A stretch of DNA of 10,935 nt from positions 1 to 10,935 of the forward strand of contig DASVCA010000023.1 in NCBI GenBank assembly GCA_036381835.1, given 5' to 3'. Below, one piece after another: positions 1 through 6,193 of this stretch (the stretch's first letter is position 1; each line of letters starts with the position of its first letter). This stretch comes from DASULK01 sp036381835. Its GTDB lineage: Bacteria > Actinomycetota > Actinomycetes > Mycobacteriales > Micromonosporaceae. The notes beneath the pieces were generated by a model. It did no database searches. It was given only the letters and a program-made list of their open reading frames with translations, and was not told the origin of the DNA. Made by a program: the position numbers and the translations under genes.

Positions 1-1254
1 GTTGTGGGTGAAGCTGGCCGTCGGCGGCTGGTTGCCGCCGCCCGGGGTGGTGTTCACGAACAGCAGCACGTTGGGCGTTCCCGTCCCAGGGTTGGTCACC
101 TTGTTCGGGGTGGCGTCCGCGACCAGCCGGTCCCGGACCTGCTGCGCCGTGAAGCCGGGGTTGGCGCTCAGCACGAGCGCGGCCCCGCCGGCCACGTGCG
201 GCGACGCCATCGACGTGCCGCTGATGGTGTTGGTGGCGGTGTCGTTGGTCATCCACGCCGAGGTGATCGACGAGCCCGGCGCGAAGATGTCCAGGCAGGT
301 GCCGTAGTTGGAGTACGAGGCACGCGCGTCGCTGCTCGTCGTGGCGCCCACGGTGATCGCCGCGGCCGTCCGAGCCGGCGAGTAGTTGCAGGCGTTGGCG
401 TTGCTGTTGCCGGCGGCGACCGCGTAGGTGACGCCGTCAGCGACCGAGTTCGCCACCGCATCGTTGAGCGTCGAGCTGTAGGACCCGCCGAGGCTCATGT
501 TGGCCACCGCGAGCTCGCCCGGGTCGTGGTCGGCGGTCACCCAGTCGATACCGGCGATCACACCGGCGTTGGTGCCCGAGCCGGAGCAGTCGAGCACGCG
601 GACGGCAACCAGGGTCACGCCCTTGGCGATACCGTACGAGCTGCCACCGACCGTGCCGGCCACGTGGGTGCCATGCCCGTTGCAGTCGGTCGCGTCGTTG
701 TCGTTGTTGACGGTGTCACGGCCGTGCACCGCACGCCCACCGAAGTCCTGGTGGGTGGTGAGGATACCGGTGTCGACGATGTACGCCCGAACGCCGGAGG
801 CCGTGGTCGGATAGGTGTAGGAGTTGTTCAGCGGCAGGTTGCGCTGGTCCACGCGGTCGAGACCCCAGGACGGGGTGGGGCTCTGCGTGCCGAGCAGCTG
901 CACGGTGTGGTTCTGCTCCACGTACTCGACCGCCGGGTTGGCGGCGAGCCGCTTGGCGGCCTGCTCCGGCAGCCGGATCTCGAAGCCACGCAGCGCGTGC
1001 TTGTAGACGTGGCCGACCGTGCCCTTGTACTGGCGCGCCAGTTCGTCAGCGCGGTCGCTGACCGCGGCCGTCGACACCGCCGAGTCCTTGAACACGACGA
1101 TGTACGAGTCGGCGACCGCCGTCGCGCCGCCGGCGAGCCGGATCTGGCCTTCCGCCGGCGCCGCGCTGGCACCGGTGGTCGCGCCCATGGCGGCCACCAT
1201 GGCCGCAGCCGCGAGGCCGGCACCCGCTACGGTGCGGATCTTCCGGGGGGTCAA
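1..1254 (-). CDS. Secreted subtilisin-family (S8) serine protease, C-terminus cut by window edge
   Basis: Extracellular endopeptidase of the proteinase K/aqualysin type, made as a pre-pro-enzyme. The 418 visible residues show a signal peptide (TPRKIR, an Ala-rich hydrophobic stretch, then ASA-AP with cleavage near residue 31), an inhibitor I9 prodomain from about 49 (DSYIVVFK) to 125, and the catalytic domain. The full active site is present: Asp161 (YIVDTG), His194 (NGHGTHVAG), oxyanion Asn283 (AAGNSN) and Ser348 (SGTSMASPHVAG). Cysteines in DCNGHG, LDCSG, NACNY and GTCLD fit the disulfide-bearing aqualysin group. After the catalytic domain a Gly-rich linker leads into NQPPTASFT, a typical beginning of a PKD domain, so a C-terminal accessory domain probably continues beyond base 1. 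TTG at 1254 is chosen because AGGAGG lies 5 nt upstream and it gives an intact signal peptide; no better ATG or GTG exists. The gene lies downstream of, and on the same strand as, a LuxR-type regulator but has its own leader of more than 200 nt. Family assignment is firm; substrate is unknown. Confidence 0.95.
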   Translation of the reverse strand, partial: MTPRKIRTVAGAGLAAAAMVAAMGATTGASAAPAEGQIRLAGGATAVADSYIVVFKDSAVSTAAVSDRADELARQYKGTVGHVYKHALRGFEIRLPEQAAKRLAANPAVEYVEQNHTVQLLGTQSPTPSWGLDRVDQRNLPLNNSYTYPTTASGVRAYIVDTGILTTHQDFGGRAVHGRDTVNNDNDATDCNGHGTHVAGTVGGSSYGIAKGVTLVAVRVLDCSGSGTNAGVIAGIDWVTADHDPGELAVANMSLGGSYSSTLNDAVANSVADGVTYAVAAGNSNANACNYSPARTAAAITVGATTSSDARASYSNYGTCLDIFAPGSSITSAWMTNDTATNTISGTSMASPHVAGGAALVLSANPGFTAQQVRDRLVADATPNKVTNPGTGTPNVLLFVNTTPGGGNQPPTASFTHN

Positions 1255-1259
1255 AATGC

Positions 1260-1265
1260 CCTCCT
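1260..1265 (-). promoter_or_regulatory. Ribosome binding site that sets the protease TTG start
   Basis: AGGAGG on the minus strand lies 5 nt before TTG at 1254. It decides in favour of the unusual TTG start, because the nearest in-frame ATG codons lie inside the signal peptide (residues 19 and 23) and would remove its positively charged N-region. The ATT immediately before the TTG is too close to the Shine-Dalgarno sequence. Confidence 0.75.
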
Positions 1266-1284
1266 CTCTCCGTGCCGGACCCGT

Positions 1285-1344
1285 CCGCCCAATGAGACGG
1301 GGACCGACGGGATATGAAATGCGCCGGGACTGCCCATTGGGCGG
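1285..1344. repeat. Perfect 10-bp inverted repeat in the protease leader
   Basis: CCGCCCAATG at 1285-1294 is the exact reverse complement of CATTGGGCGG at 1335-1344, with a 40-nt loop. In the protease mRNA this forms a long stem ending about 30 nt before the TTG start. A competing local stem is possible inside it: GCCCA at 1332-1336 with TGGGC at 1338-1342. Possible roles are mRNA stability or control of translation; neither can be shown from sequence alone. Confidence 0.55.
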
Positions 1345-1513
1345 CGCAGACCGCGACCGGAACGTCGGTCACGGTGGACGAGCGGGCGATGGGAGGCCAC
1401 CCGACGGCCCATGCCTGATCCGTCGAATAGCTGCGGGGGTTGGTCGTCCGCTCGTCGGCCTGGGTCCATTCACTCCTCCGAGGTGGACCGGATGAACATA
1501 GACGTCATCTATA

Positions 1514-1527
1514 TGTCTGAGCAGACA
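1514..1527. promoter_or_regulatory. Inverted repeat, candidate operator upstream of the protease
   Basis: TGTCTGAGCAGACA is a perfect inverted repeat of 6-bp arms around AG, in the AT-richer patch that most likely carries the protease promoter. Candidate minus-strand promoter elements around it include a TTGATT -35-like hexamer upstream and TATGTT (1500 to 1495) or TATAGA as -10-like hexamers downstream; I cannot pick one. A further TGTCTG half-site occurs at 1567-1572. The inner core CTGAGCAG recurs upstream of luxR. Symmetry and position suggest a dimeric regulator site; the protein that binds is unknown. Confidence 0.4.
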
Positions 1528-1681
1528 GTAAGAATCAACGTCCGCCACTGAATCGGGGAAAACCCTTGTCTGTCCGGGGTGGGGTCGCCGAGTCGATACG
1601 GGGACCTCTGCTCCCGGCACGGCCACCGGCGCGCATGGCCGGCGCCCGCCCGTGCAGCGGATCGACGGACGGCCCGCCCGG

Positions 1682-4552
1682 CTACTCGGCTCGCAGCCGG
1701 GAGGTCAGTTGGGTGCGGGAGCGCACCCCCAGCTTCCGATAGATCCGGGTGAGGGTGGCTTCGACGGTCTTGATGCTGAGAAACATGCGGCTGGCGACCT
1801 CGCGGTTGCTCGCCCCTTCGACGACCATCGCCGCGATGCGGGATTCCGCCGGGGTGAGGGCTCCCACGACGGCCTCGCCGATGGATTGGGCAGGCGTGCG
1901 GTGCGACGAGGCGGCTGCGGTGGGCGCCGGCGCGCCGACCGCCTTACGGAGGTTGCGCTCGGCCTCTTCCACCCAGGGCTTGGCGTCGATCCGGGCAAAC
2001 GTCGCCAGCGCCTCCCGTACCGCCTCGCGGGCGGCTGCGTAGTGCCGACGCCGACGCTCGGCCTGTCCGAGGATCAACAGACAGTGGCCCTGCTCGACTG
2101 GTTGCCCCAGTCGCTCGAACTCCCGAATCGCCTGTTCGAGCAGCGCGATCGCCGTACCGGCATCCCCGCGCCTGGTGCGTAGCACCGCTTGGGCTCGGTC
2201 GAGTTGGGCAGCGACCCCGTTGGCGTGGGCGCGCCCCGCGATGGCCTCCCGTGCGCCTCGGATCACCAGCTCGGCCTCATCGAGTTCGTCGAGGGCCGCC
2301 AGCGCCAACGCGAAGTCGCTGTGCCAGCGCAACGCCGCCGGCTCCCCCACGCCCTGGGCCCGCTCGTGCGCGACAAGACGCCGGAACGCCTCGACGGCGG
2401 TGCGGGCATCGCCGCAGCGCAGCAGCGCCTGGCCCAGGGCGTGCAGATTGCGGCCCAGATAGATGGAGTCGCCTTCCTGCTCGGAGGCGCGCAACCCGCG
2501 CTCGGCGTAGGACTTCGCCCGCTCGATACTGCCGCCCGCCAGCTCGGCGACCGCGCAGTTGTACCAGGCCGGGCCGGGACTGAGCCCAGCCTCCTGGGTG
2601 ATCCGGATCGCCCGCTGCGCGTAGTCCAGGGCCTCCCGACAGCGTCCGAGCCGGGCGGAGACCTCGGACAGGCTGCGCAGCACCGCGACGGTCTCCTCCC
2701 CCGCCCCCCGCTCGACCAGGGCGAGTATGCGCAGTAGCTCCGTGCGTGCGTAGTCGAGCCGATCGTCGAAGGTTGCGAACCGCACCGCCATGAACCTCGG
2801 CGTCATGTGCAACCAACCGTCAACGGCCGGCTGGGGCAGCGCGAGCGCGCGGCGAAGCGGTTGCACATAGTCGCTTCGGCCCATGATCCGCGCCACCGTG
2901 GCTTTGACGGTGAGCGCCATCGCCTCGGTAACCGTGTCGCCGACCGTGCCGGCGAGTTCGACGGCCCGATCCGCTTCCGTCTCCGCCCGCGCCGGCCTGC
3001 CGTCAACCAGTGCGGCCCAGGACAGCCGCAGCCGCAGCGGGCCCAGCAGCGCCGCGTCGTCTTCGGCGTCGGCGAACGCGGCGGCGAACGTCTCGTCCAT
3101 CGTTGCGACCGACTGGCCCGCCAGGTCGATCAGCGCCATCCGAGCCCGGACCCGTTGCGCCCGTGTCGCGTCCGCGGCGAGCACCTCGTCCACCGCTCGG
3201 TGGACCAGCTCCGGGCGCCCGGCGGTCAGGCCCACCTCTGCCGCCCGTACCAGCCACTCCACCCGCTCGGAGTCCAGCTCGGGCGGCGTACGTTCGGCGG
3301 CGAGCAGATACAGTTCGGCGGCCAGCCCCCGCGCTCCGCGCAGGCGCGCCTCGTCGCCGGCGGTGACGAGGGATCGCGCGACCTCGGCGTTCGGATCGGT
3401 CGAGGCGAGCGCGCGATGCCGGGTCCGCTCGGCGGCGCTGGATACCGCGCCGGCGAGCACCGCGTGCACCGCCGCACGCTGCTGCCCGGTGGCCAACTCG
3501 GCGACCACCGTGGCGACCGCCGGTGGGGTCAGCCGTACCACGCTTCCGTCGGTGACCAGCAGACCCGCGGCGGCGGCGAGGTGAAGCTGACGTTCGGCCT
3601 CCGTCCGTCCCGCCCGCCGCAGCAGATCGACGGTCGGATAGGTGGCGAGCGCGGCGAACAGCAGGGTTTCGCGGACGTCCGCGGGCAGCGCTTCGACCCG
3701 CTCCCGCAGCAGTGCGTGCAGGCGAGGTGGTAACGGAGCCGGTCGCCAGGCAGCCGCGCCACGCTCCGCGAACGCGCCGGCCAGCGCCAACGCCAGGTAC
3801 GGGTTGCCGCCCGAATCGGCGTGCAGCTTGCTGGCCGCCCGCGCGGGTAGTGCGTACAGCTCCAGCAGGTCGGCGAGTTCGTCTGCGGCGAGCGGAGGAA
3901 CCTCAACCTCGAGCAACGCTCCGGTGGCGAGGGCAGCCGACCGGGTGCCGGCAGCGGAGCCGCGCCGCCCGGCGGGGCCACGATCCGGGTGTCCGGTGGC
4001 AGAGTCCGGCCAGCGTTCGGCGATCACGGTGCGAACACGGTGGGCATCCACGCGCCGCGCCGCGTACGCCATCACGTCCACCGACTCCTTGTCCAGCCAC
4101 TGCACGTCATCGATGAAGATCAGCACTGGTCGGCGCTGTGCGCAGCGTTGCAGGAGCGCCAGCCAGGCGAGTCGGCGGGCTAGCCGGGCCTCGTCAACGC
4201 CCCTGCCGGACAGTACTGAGTCGATCGCCGCACGTTGCGGTTCGGGCAGTTCAGCCAGGTATTCGGCCGGTATCTGGGTGAGTAGGTCCGCCAGACCCGC
4301 ATAGGGGATCCACCGGTCGGTCTCGACCGCGTTGATCCGTAACACGTGCTCACCGCGCCGGACAGCCGCGGCGGCCGTGGTCTCGGCCAGCACGGACTTG
4401 CCGATGCCGCTCGGGCCGGTCAGCAGGACACTGCCGCCCGACGCCAGCTGCGCTTCGACCGAGGCGAGCAAGCTGCCACGGCCCACCAACCGTCGAGGCG
4501 GAGAGGCTGCGTCGGTCAGCGCGGGCACATCATGATCTGAGATACCGCTCAC
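1682..4552 (-). CDS. LuxR-family transcriptional regulator of the large ATP-binding (LAL) type
   Basis: Cytoplasmic signal-responsive transcription factor, 956 residues, within the usual LAL range. An N-terminal P-loop ATPase has Walker A GPSGIGKS at 46-53 and Walker B VLIFIDDVQWLD at 143-154, followed near 250 by the SGGNPYL motif typical of the STAND-type ATPases in these proteins. The long middle (about 400-860) is helical, Ala/Leu/Arg-rich and TPR-like, probably the sensing and oligomerisation part. The C-terminal 58 residues are a LuxR helix-turn-helix: LTPAESRIAAM, then SNREVASRMFLSIKTVEA with the recognition helix, then RKLGVRSRTQL. GTG at 4552 is the most upstream start. Its Shine-Dalgarno sequence is poor, but a good -10 element lies about 27 nt upstream. 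The protease gene is next downstream on the same strand, after 427 bp, which makes it a candidate target and not an operon partner. The Pro/Gly/Arg-rich stretch at about 183-205 looks like a lineage-specific insert. Ligand and regulon are unknown. Confidence 0.93.
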   Translation of the reverse strand: MSGISDHDVPALTDAASPPRRLVGRGSLLASVEAQLASGGSVLLTGPSGIGKSVLAETTAAAAVRRGEHVLRINAVETDRWIPYAGLADLLTQIPAEYLAELPEPQRAAIDSVLSGRGVDEARLARRLAWLALLQRCAQRRPVLIFIDDVQWLDKESVDVMAYAARRVDAHRVRTVIAERWPDSATGHPDRGPAGRRGSAAGTRSAALATGALLEVEVPPLAADELADLLELYALPARAASKLHADSGGNPYLALALAGAFAERGAAAWRPAPLPPRLHALLRERVEALPADVRETLLFAALATYPTVDLLRRAGRTEAERQLHLAAAAGLLVTDGSVVRLTPPAVATVVAELATGQQRAAVHAVLAGAVSSAAERTRHRALASTDPNAEVARSLVTAGDEARLRGARGLAAELYLLAAERTPPELDSERVEWLVRAAEVGLTAGRPELVHRAVDEVLAADATRAQRVRARMALIDLAGQSVATMDETFAAAFADAEDDAALLGPLRLRLSWAALVDGRPARAETEADRAVELAGTVGDTVTEAMALTVKATVARIMGRSDYVQPLRRALALPQPAVDGWLHMTPRFMAVRFATFDDRLDYARTELLRILALVERGAGEETVAVLRSLSEVSARLGRCREALDYAQRAIRITQEAGLSPGPAWYNCAVAELAGGSIERAKSYAERGLRASEQEGDSIYLGRNLHALGQALLRCGDARTAVEAFRRLVAHERAQGVGEPAALRWHSDFALALAALDELDEAELVIRGAREAIAGRAHANGVAAQLDRAQAVLRTRRGDAGTAIALLEQAIREFERLGQPVEQGHCLLILGQAERRRRHYAAAREAVREALATFARIDAKPWVEEAERNLRKAVGAPAPTAAASSHRTPAQSIGEAVVGALTPAESRIAAMVVEGASNREVASRMFLSIKTVEATLTRIYRKLGVRSRTQLTSRLRAE

Positions 4553-4579
4553 CCAATCGTGATGCCGGACGTCGCGTTC

Positions 4580-4608
4580 ATCCTAGTGATGTCGATGCAT
4601 CGGTTCCA
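4580..4608 (-). promoter_or_regulatory. Probable luxR promoter with perfect palindrome in the spacer
   Basis: On the minus strand TAGGAT (4585 to 4580) matches the actinobacterial -10 consensus. A weak -35, TGGAAC (4608 to 4603), lies 17 bp upstream. Transcription would start near 4573 and give a leader of about 20 nt before GTG at 4552. The 10-bp perfect palindrome CGATGCATCG (4593-4602) fills the upstream part of the spacer and abuts the -35, a position where a bound protein would affect polymerase. The -35 match is poor (3 of 6), so the promoter may depend on an activator. Confidence 0.5.
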
Positions 4609-4666
4609 GACTGCTCAGGGGCGCATTCTTCCCGGTCCGGAACCATCCGCCCCGTCACCACCCACG

Positions 4667-5182
4667 TCATCCGTTGCCGGTCGCCCAGCTCCACAGGCTC
4701 ATGACCCACTCGGTCTGGCGCAGATAGGCGAAGCCAACCCCGATCAGGAAGACACCGGTCGCGATGTGGGAGCCGAGTGCGTTGCGTCGGGTGCGGCCCA
4801 TCAACCGCTCGAGCACGAGTCCGCCCAGGGTCCGGCACAACGCGAACAGCCCCACTGCGACGCCGAGCGACAGGAGGAAGATCAGCGACTGACCGGTGAG
4901 GTCACCAGGTGCGGCGATCGCCCAGACACCCCAGCACACGAAGGCGAACAGCATCGCCGTGACAGTCACGCCGCTGCCCGGTCGAAGTCGTGCCAGGCGG
5001 TGACGCAGTGGGAGCTTCACCCGCGTCGGCCAGTTGTCCGGGTCGGGCGAAGTAGGCGTGGTGCTCGGCTCGGGCACGACCGGGGTGATCGGGGTGACTC
5101 GGGCCACCCCGGGTCGGAACCCGGACTCCCGCGGGGGCAGCTCGACTGTGCGCTCAGCCCAGGAACTGGTCTCCTCCGTCAT
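4667..5182 (-). CDS. Small membrane protein of unknown function with three predicted helices
   Basis: I do not recognise the family. The 171-residue protein starts with a long hydrophilic, Pro/Thr/Glu-rich cytosolic-type tail (1-70, with TPITPVVPEPSTTPTSPDP near 30-48), then a basic patch (RHRLARLRPG), then three hydrophobic segments at about 72-91 (VTAMLFAFVCWGVWAIA), 98-117 (QSLIFLLSLGVAVGLFAL) and 140-158 (IATGVFLIGVGFAYL). A basic loop, MGRTRRN, lies between helices 2 and 3, consistent with a cytosolic loop. Start choice: a strong GGGGGAGGAG precedes two in-frame ATGs. The one at 5182 has the better spacing (8 nt from GGAGG); that at 5188 is only 2 nt away and would add two residues. A frame extending to 5266 is open but runs through the ribosome binding site and promoter. 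The gene diverges from the 127-residue gene at 5287 and ends 114 bp before luxR. A TACCCT -10-like element (5231 to 5226) may drive it. Confidence 0.8.
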   Translation of the reverse strand: MTEETSSWAERTVELPPRESGFRPGVARVTPITPVVPEPSTTPTSPDPDNWPTRVKLPLRHRLARLRPGSGVTVTAMLFAFVCWGVWAIAAPGDLTGQSLIFLLSLGVAVGLFALCRTLGGLVLERLMGRTRRNALGSHIATGVFLIGVGFAYLRQTEWVMSLWSWATGNG

Positions 5183-5188
5183 GGTCAT

Positions 5189-5198
5189 CTCCTCCCCC
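5189..5198 (-). promoter_or_regulatory. Strong ribosome binding site of the membrane protein
   Basis: GGGGGAGGAG on the minus strand. With GGAGG at 5195 to 5191, the gap is 8 nt to ATG 5182 and 2 nt to ATG 5188, which is why 5182 is taken as the start. Confidence 0.75.
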
Positions 5199-5273
5199 GC
5201 AACGGGTGTCGGCAGTCCGGTTTCGAGGGTAGCGACGTGGCCAAGCAGTCGTCCGTGGACGGGCACGATTCGT

Positions 5274-5279
5274 TACCGT
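5274..5279 (+). promoter_or_regulatory. -10 element of a probable leaderless transcript
   Basis: TACCGT fits the actinobacterial TANNNT -10 pattern and ends exactly 7 nt before ATG 5287, so transcription would begin at or next to the start codon. No Shine-Dalgarno sequence precedes this ATG, which fits leaderless translation. No clear -35 is visible. Confidence 0.5.
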
Positions 5280-5286
5280 CGGTGGC

Positions 5287-5670
5287 ATGAGGGACGAGCA
5301 GACGGGGCCTGAACCTGTCGGGCTGCCGATCGCGCGGCGGCGCCAGGTGGAGCTCACCGACGATCCGATCGATCCGCCCGCCCGCCGAAGAAGGCTGCGA
5401 CAGCCTCGCCCTGACCGCGGCGGCGGCCCATCGACGATGCCAGCGGACTCGACCGCTGTCCGGCAGGTGCGGGTGCCTTCAGCGGCGGCGCCCGAAGACC
5501 GGGAGGCGGACCGCGGCCTGCGCAGCCTGATCGGCGCGGGATCGTCCCAACTGAGCGTGAGCGCCGCACTTCGAGCCCGCGACGCGGCCAGGCCGACCGA
5601 AGTCGACCTGGCCGAGGCGGAGGAGCGCGTGGTCCTCATCCGTCGCAACTGGACACCGCCCGAGCACTAG
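5287..5670 (+). CDS. Conserved-looking hypothetical protein, 127 residues
   Basis: I can assign no function. The N-terminal half is hydrophilic, Arg/Pro-rich and probably disordered (RRRQVELTDDPIDPPARRRRL near 17-38). The C-terminal 55 residues are more regular: LRSLIGAGSSQLSVSAALRARDAARPTEVDLAEAEERVVLIRRNW, with acidic and basic residues alternating in predicted helices. This kind of tail is familiar from small actinobacterial hypothetical proteins found beside similar genes, but that is recollection and was not checked. No signal peptide or membrane segment. ATG at 5287 lacks a Shine-Dalgarno sequence but has a -10 element at leaderless spacing. The gene diverges from the membrane protein (104 bp between starts) and is convergent with rpiB. 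Codon use in the second half is typical coding sequence for this genome; the first half is less certain, and a later start such as ATG 5437 is possible. Confidence 0.7.
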   Translation: MRDEQTGPEPVGLPIARRRQVELTDDPIDPPARRRRLRQPRPDRGGGPSTMPADSTAVRQVRVPSAAAPEDREADRGLRSLIGAGSSQLSVSAALRARDAARPTEVDLAEAEERVVLIRRNWTPPEH

Positions 5671-5681
5671 CCCCGCAACCA

Positions 5682-5713
5682 GTCCGGGCCCGGACGGCAT
5701 CGACCGGCGCCGG
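5682..5713. terminator. Two perfect GC palindromes between convergent stop codons, probable bidirectional terminator
   Basis: GTCCGGGCCCGGAC (5682-5695) and CCGGCGCCGG (5704-5713) are both perfect palindromes. They fill most of the 43 bp between the stop of the 127-residue gene (5670) and the stop of rpiB (5714). Neither is followed by a T-run, which is common for actinobacterial terminators. The second palindrome directly abuts the rpiB stop codon. Confidence 0.5.
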
Positions 5714-6181
5714 CTACGGGAGCGGCGGCAGCGTCCCGGACTGCTCGTAGGCGGCGATCTGCCCGATCCTGCGGCTGTGCCGCTCGCCCTGCGAGAAGGG
5801 TGTGGTCAGGAACGCCTCCACGATCGCAACCGCCTCGTCCGGCGAGTGCTGCCTGGCCCCGATCCCCACCACGTTCGCATCGTTGTGCTCGCGCGCGAGT
5901 CGGGCGGTGTCGACGTTCCAGGCCAACGCCGCACGAGCCCCGGCGACCTTGTTGGCCGCGATCTGCTCCCCGTTGCCGGAACCGCCGATGACGATCCCGA
6001 GACTGCCGGGGTCGCCGACCACTCGGTCCGCGGTGTGCAGGCAGAAGGCCGGGTAGTCGTCATCCGGGTCGAAGGTGTGTGGACCGATGTCGACCACGTC
6101 GTAGCCCTGCTGCGTCAGGTGGCTGACCAGGTGAGCCTTCAACTCGTAGCCGGCATGGTCCGAGCCCAGGTAGACACGCAT
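5714..6181 (-). CDS. rpiB: Ribose-5-phosphate isomerase B
   Basis: Interconverts ribulose 5-phosphate and ribose 5-phosphate in the non-oxidative pentose phosphate pathway, in the cytosol; the family works as a dimer. The 155 residues match the RpiB/LacAB family over the full length: substrate-binding SDHAG at 7-11, GIVIGGSGNGEQIAANKV at 62-79, and REHND with His99 at 97-101. In the catalytic loop the residue is Glu72 (GNGEQ), as in the mycobacterial enzymes, where a glutamate replaces the catalytic cysteine of E. coli RpiB. ATG at 6181 gives the canonical MRVYLGSDHAG beginning. There are only 12 nt between the DUF1015 stop and this ATG and no Shine-Dalgarno sequence, so translation is probably coupled to the upstream gene in a two-gene operon. 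Confidence 0.96.
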   Translation of the reverse strand: MRVYLGSDHAGYELKAHLVSHLTQQGYDVVDIGPHTFDPDDDYPAFCLHTADRVVGDPGSLGIVIGGSGNGEQIAANKVAGARAALAWNVDTARLAREHNDANVVGIGARQHSPDEAVAIVEAFLTTPFSQGERHSRRIGQIAAYEQSGTLPPLP

Positions 6182-6193
6182 GTCGGCAGTCTG

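Larger units (their letters stand above)
1255..1681. other. 427-bp non-coding region: protease leader and promoter, luxR 3' end
   Basis: No convincing protein gene lies between the protease start and the luxR stop. Reading towards the protease on the minus strand it holds: short GC-rich inverted repeats just after the luxR stop (for example GGCGC at 1628-1632 with GCGCC at 1642-1646, possibly a weak terminator); a conspicuously AT-richer patch at about 1491-1550 that is the likely promoter zone; a perfect inverted repeat at 1514-1527; and a leader of more than 200 nt with a 10-bp inverted repeat (1285-1294 with 1335-1344) and a well-placed Shine-Dalgarno sequence in front of a 72-codon open frame (1469 to 1251). 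I recognised no known riboswitch class. Confidence 0.6.

Noticed and set aside
4..1317. Plus-strand open frame of 437 codons across the protease gene
   Set aside because: Antisense shadow of a GC-rich gene: the minus strand encodes an intact S8 catalytic domain with all four active-site residues, while this frame gives only Arg/Gly/Val-rich sequence.
1255..1500. Riboswitch (c-di-AMP ydaO type or other) in the protease leader
   Set aside because: I looked for the conserved elements of the actinobacterial ydaO class and found no match; only generic stems are visible. A covariance-model search would settle it.
1621..1681. Rho-independent terminator after luxR
   Set aside because: Several short GC inverted repeats (5-bp arms) but no dominant stem and no T-run; too weak to call.
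5183..5266. Upstream start of the membrane protein at 5266
   Set aside because: The extension would read through the strong ribosome binding site at 5189-5198 and the likely promoter.
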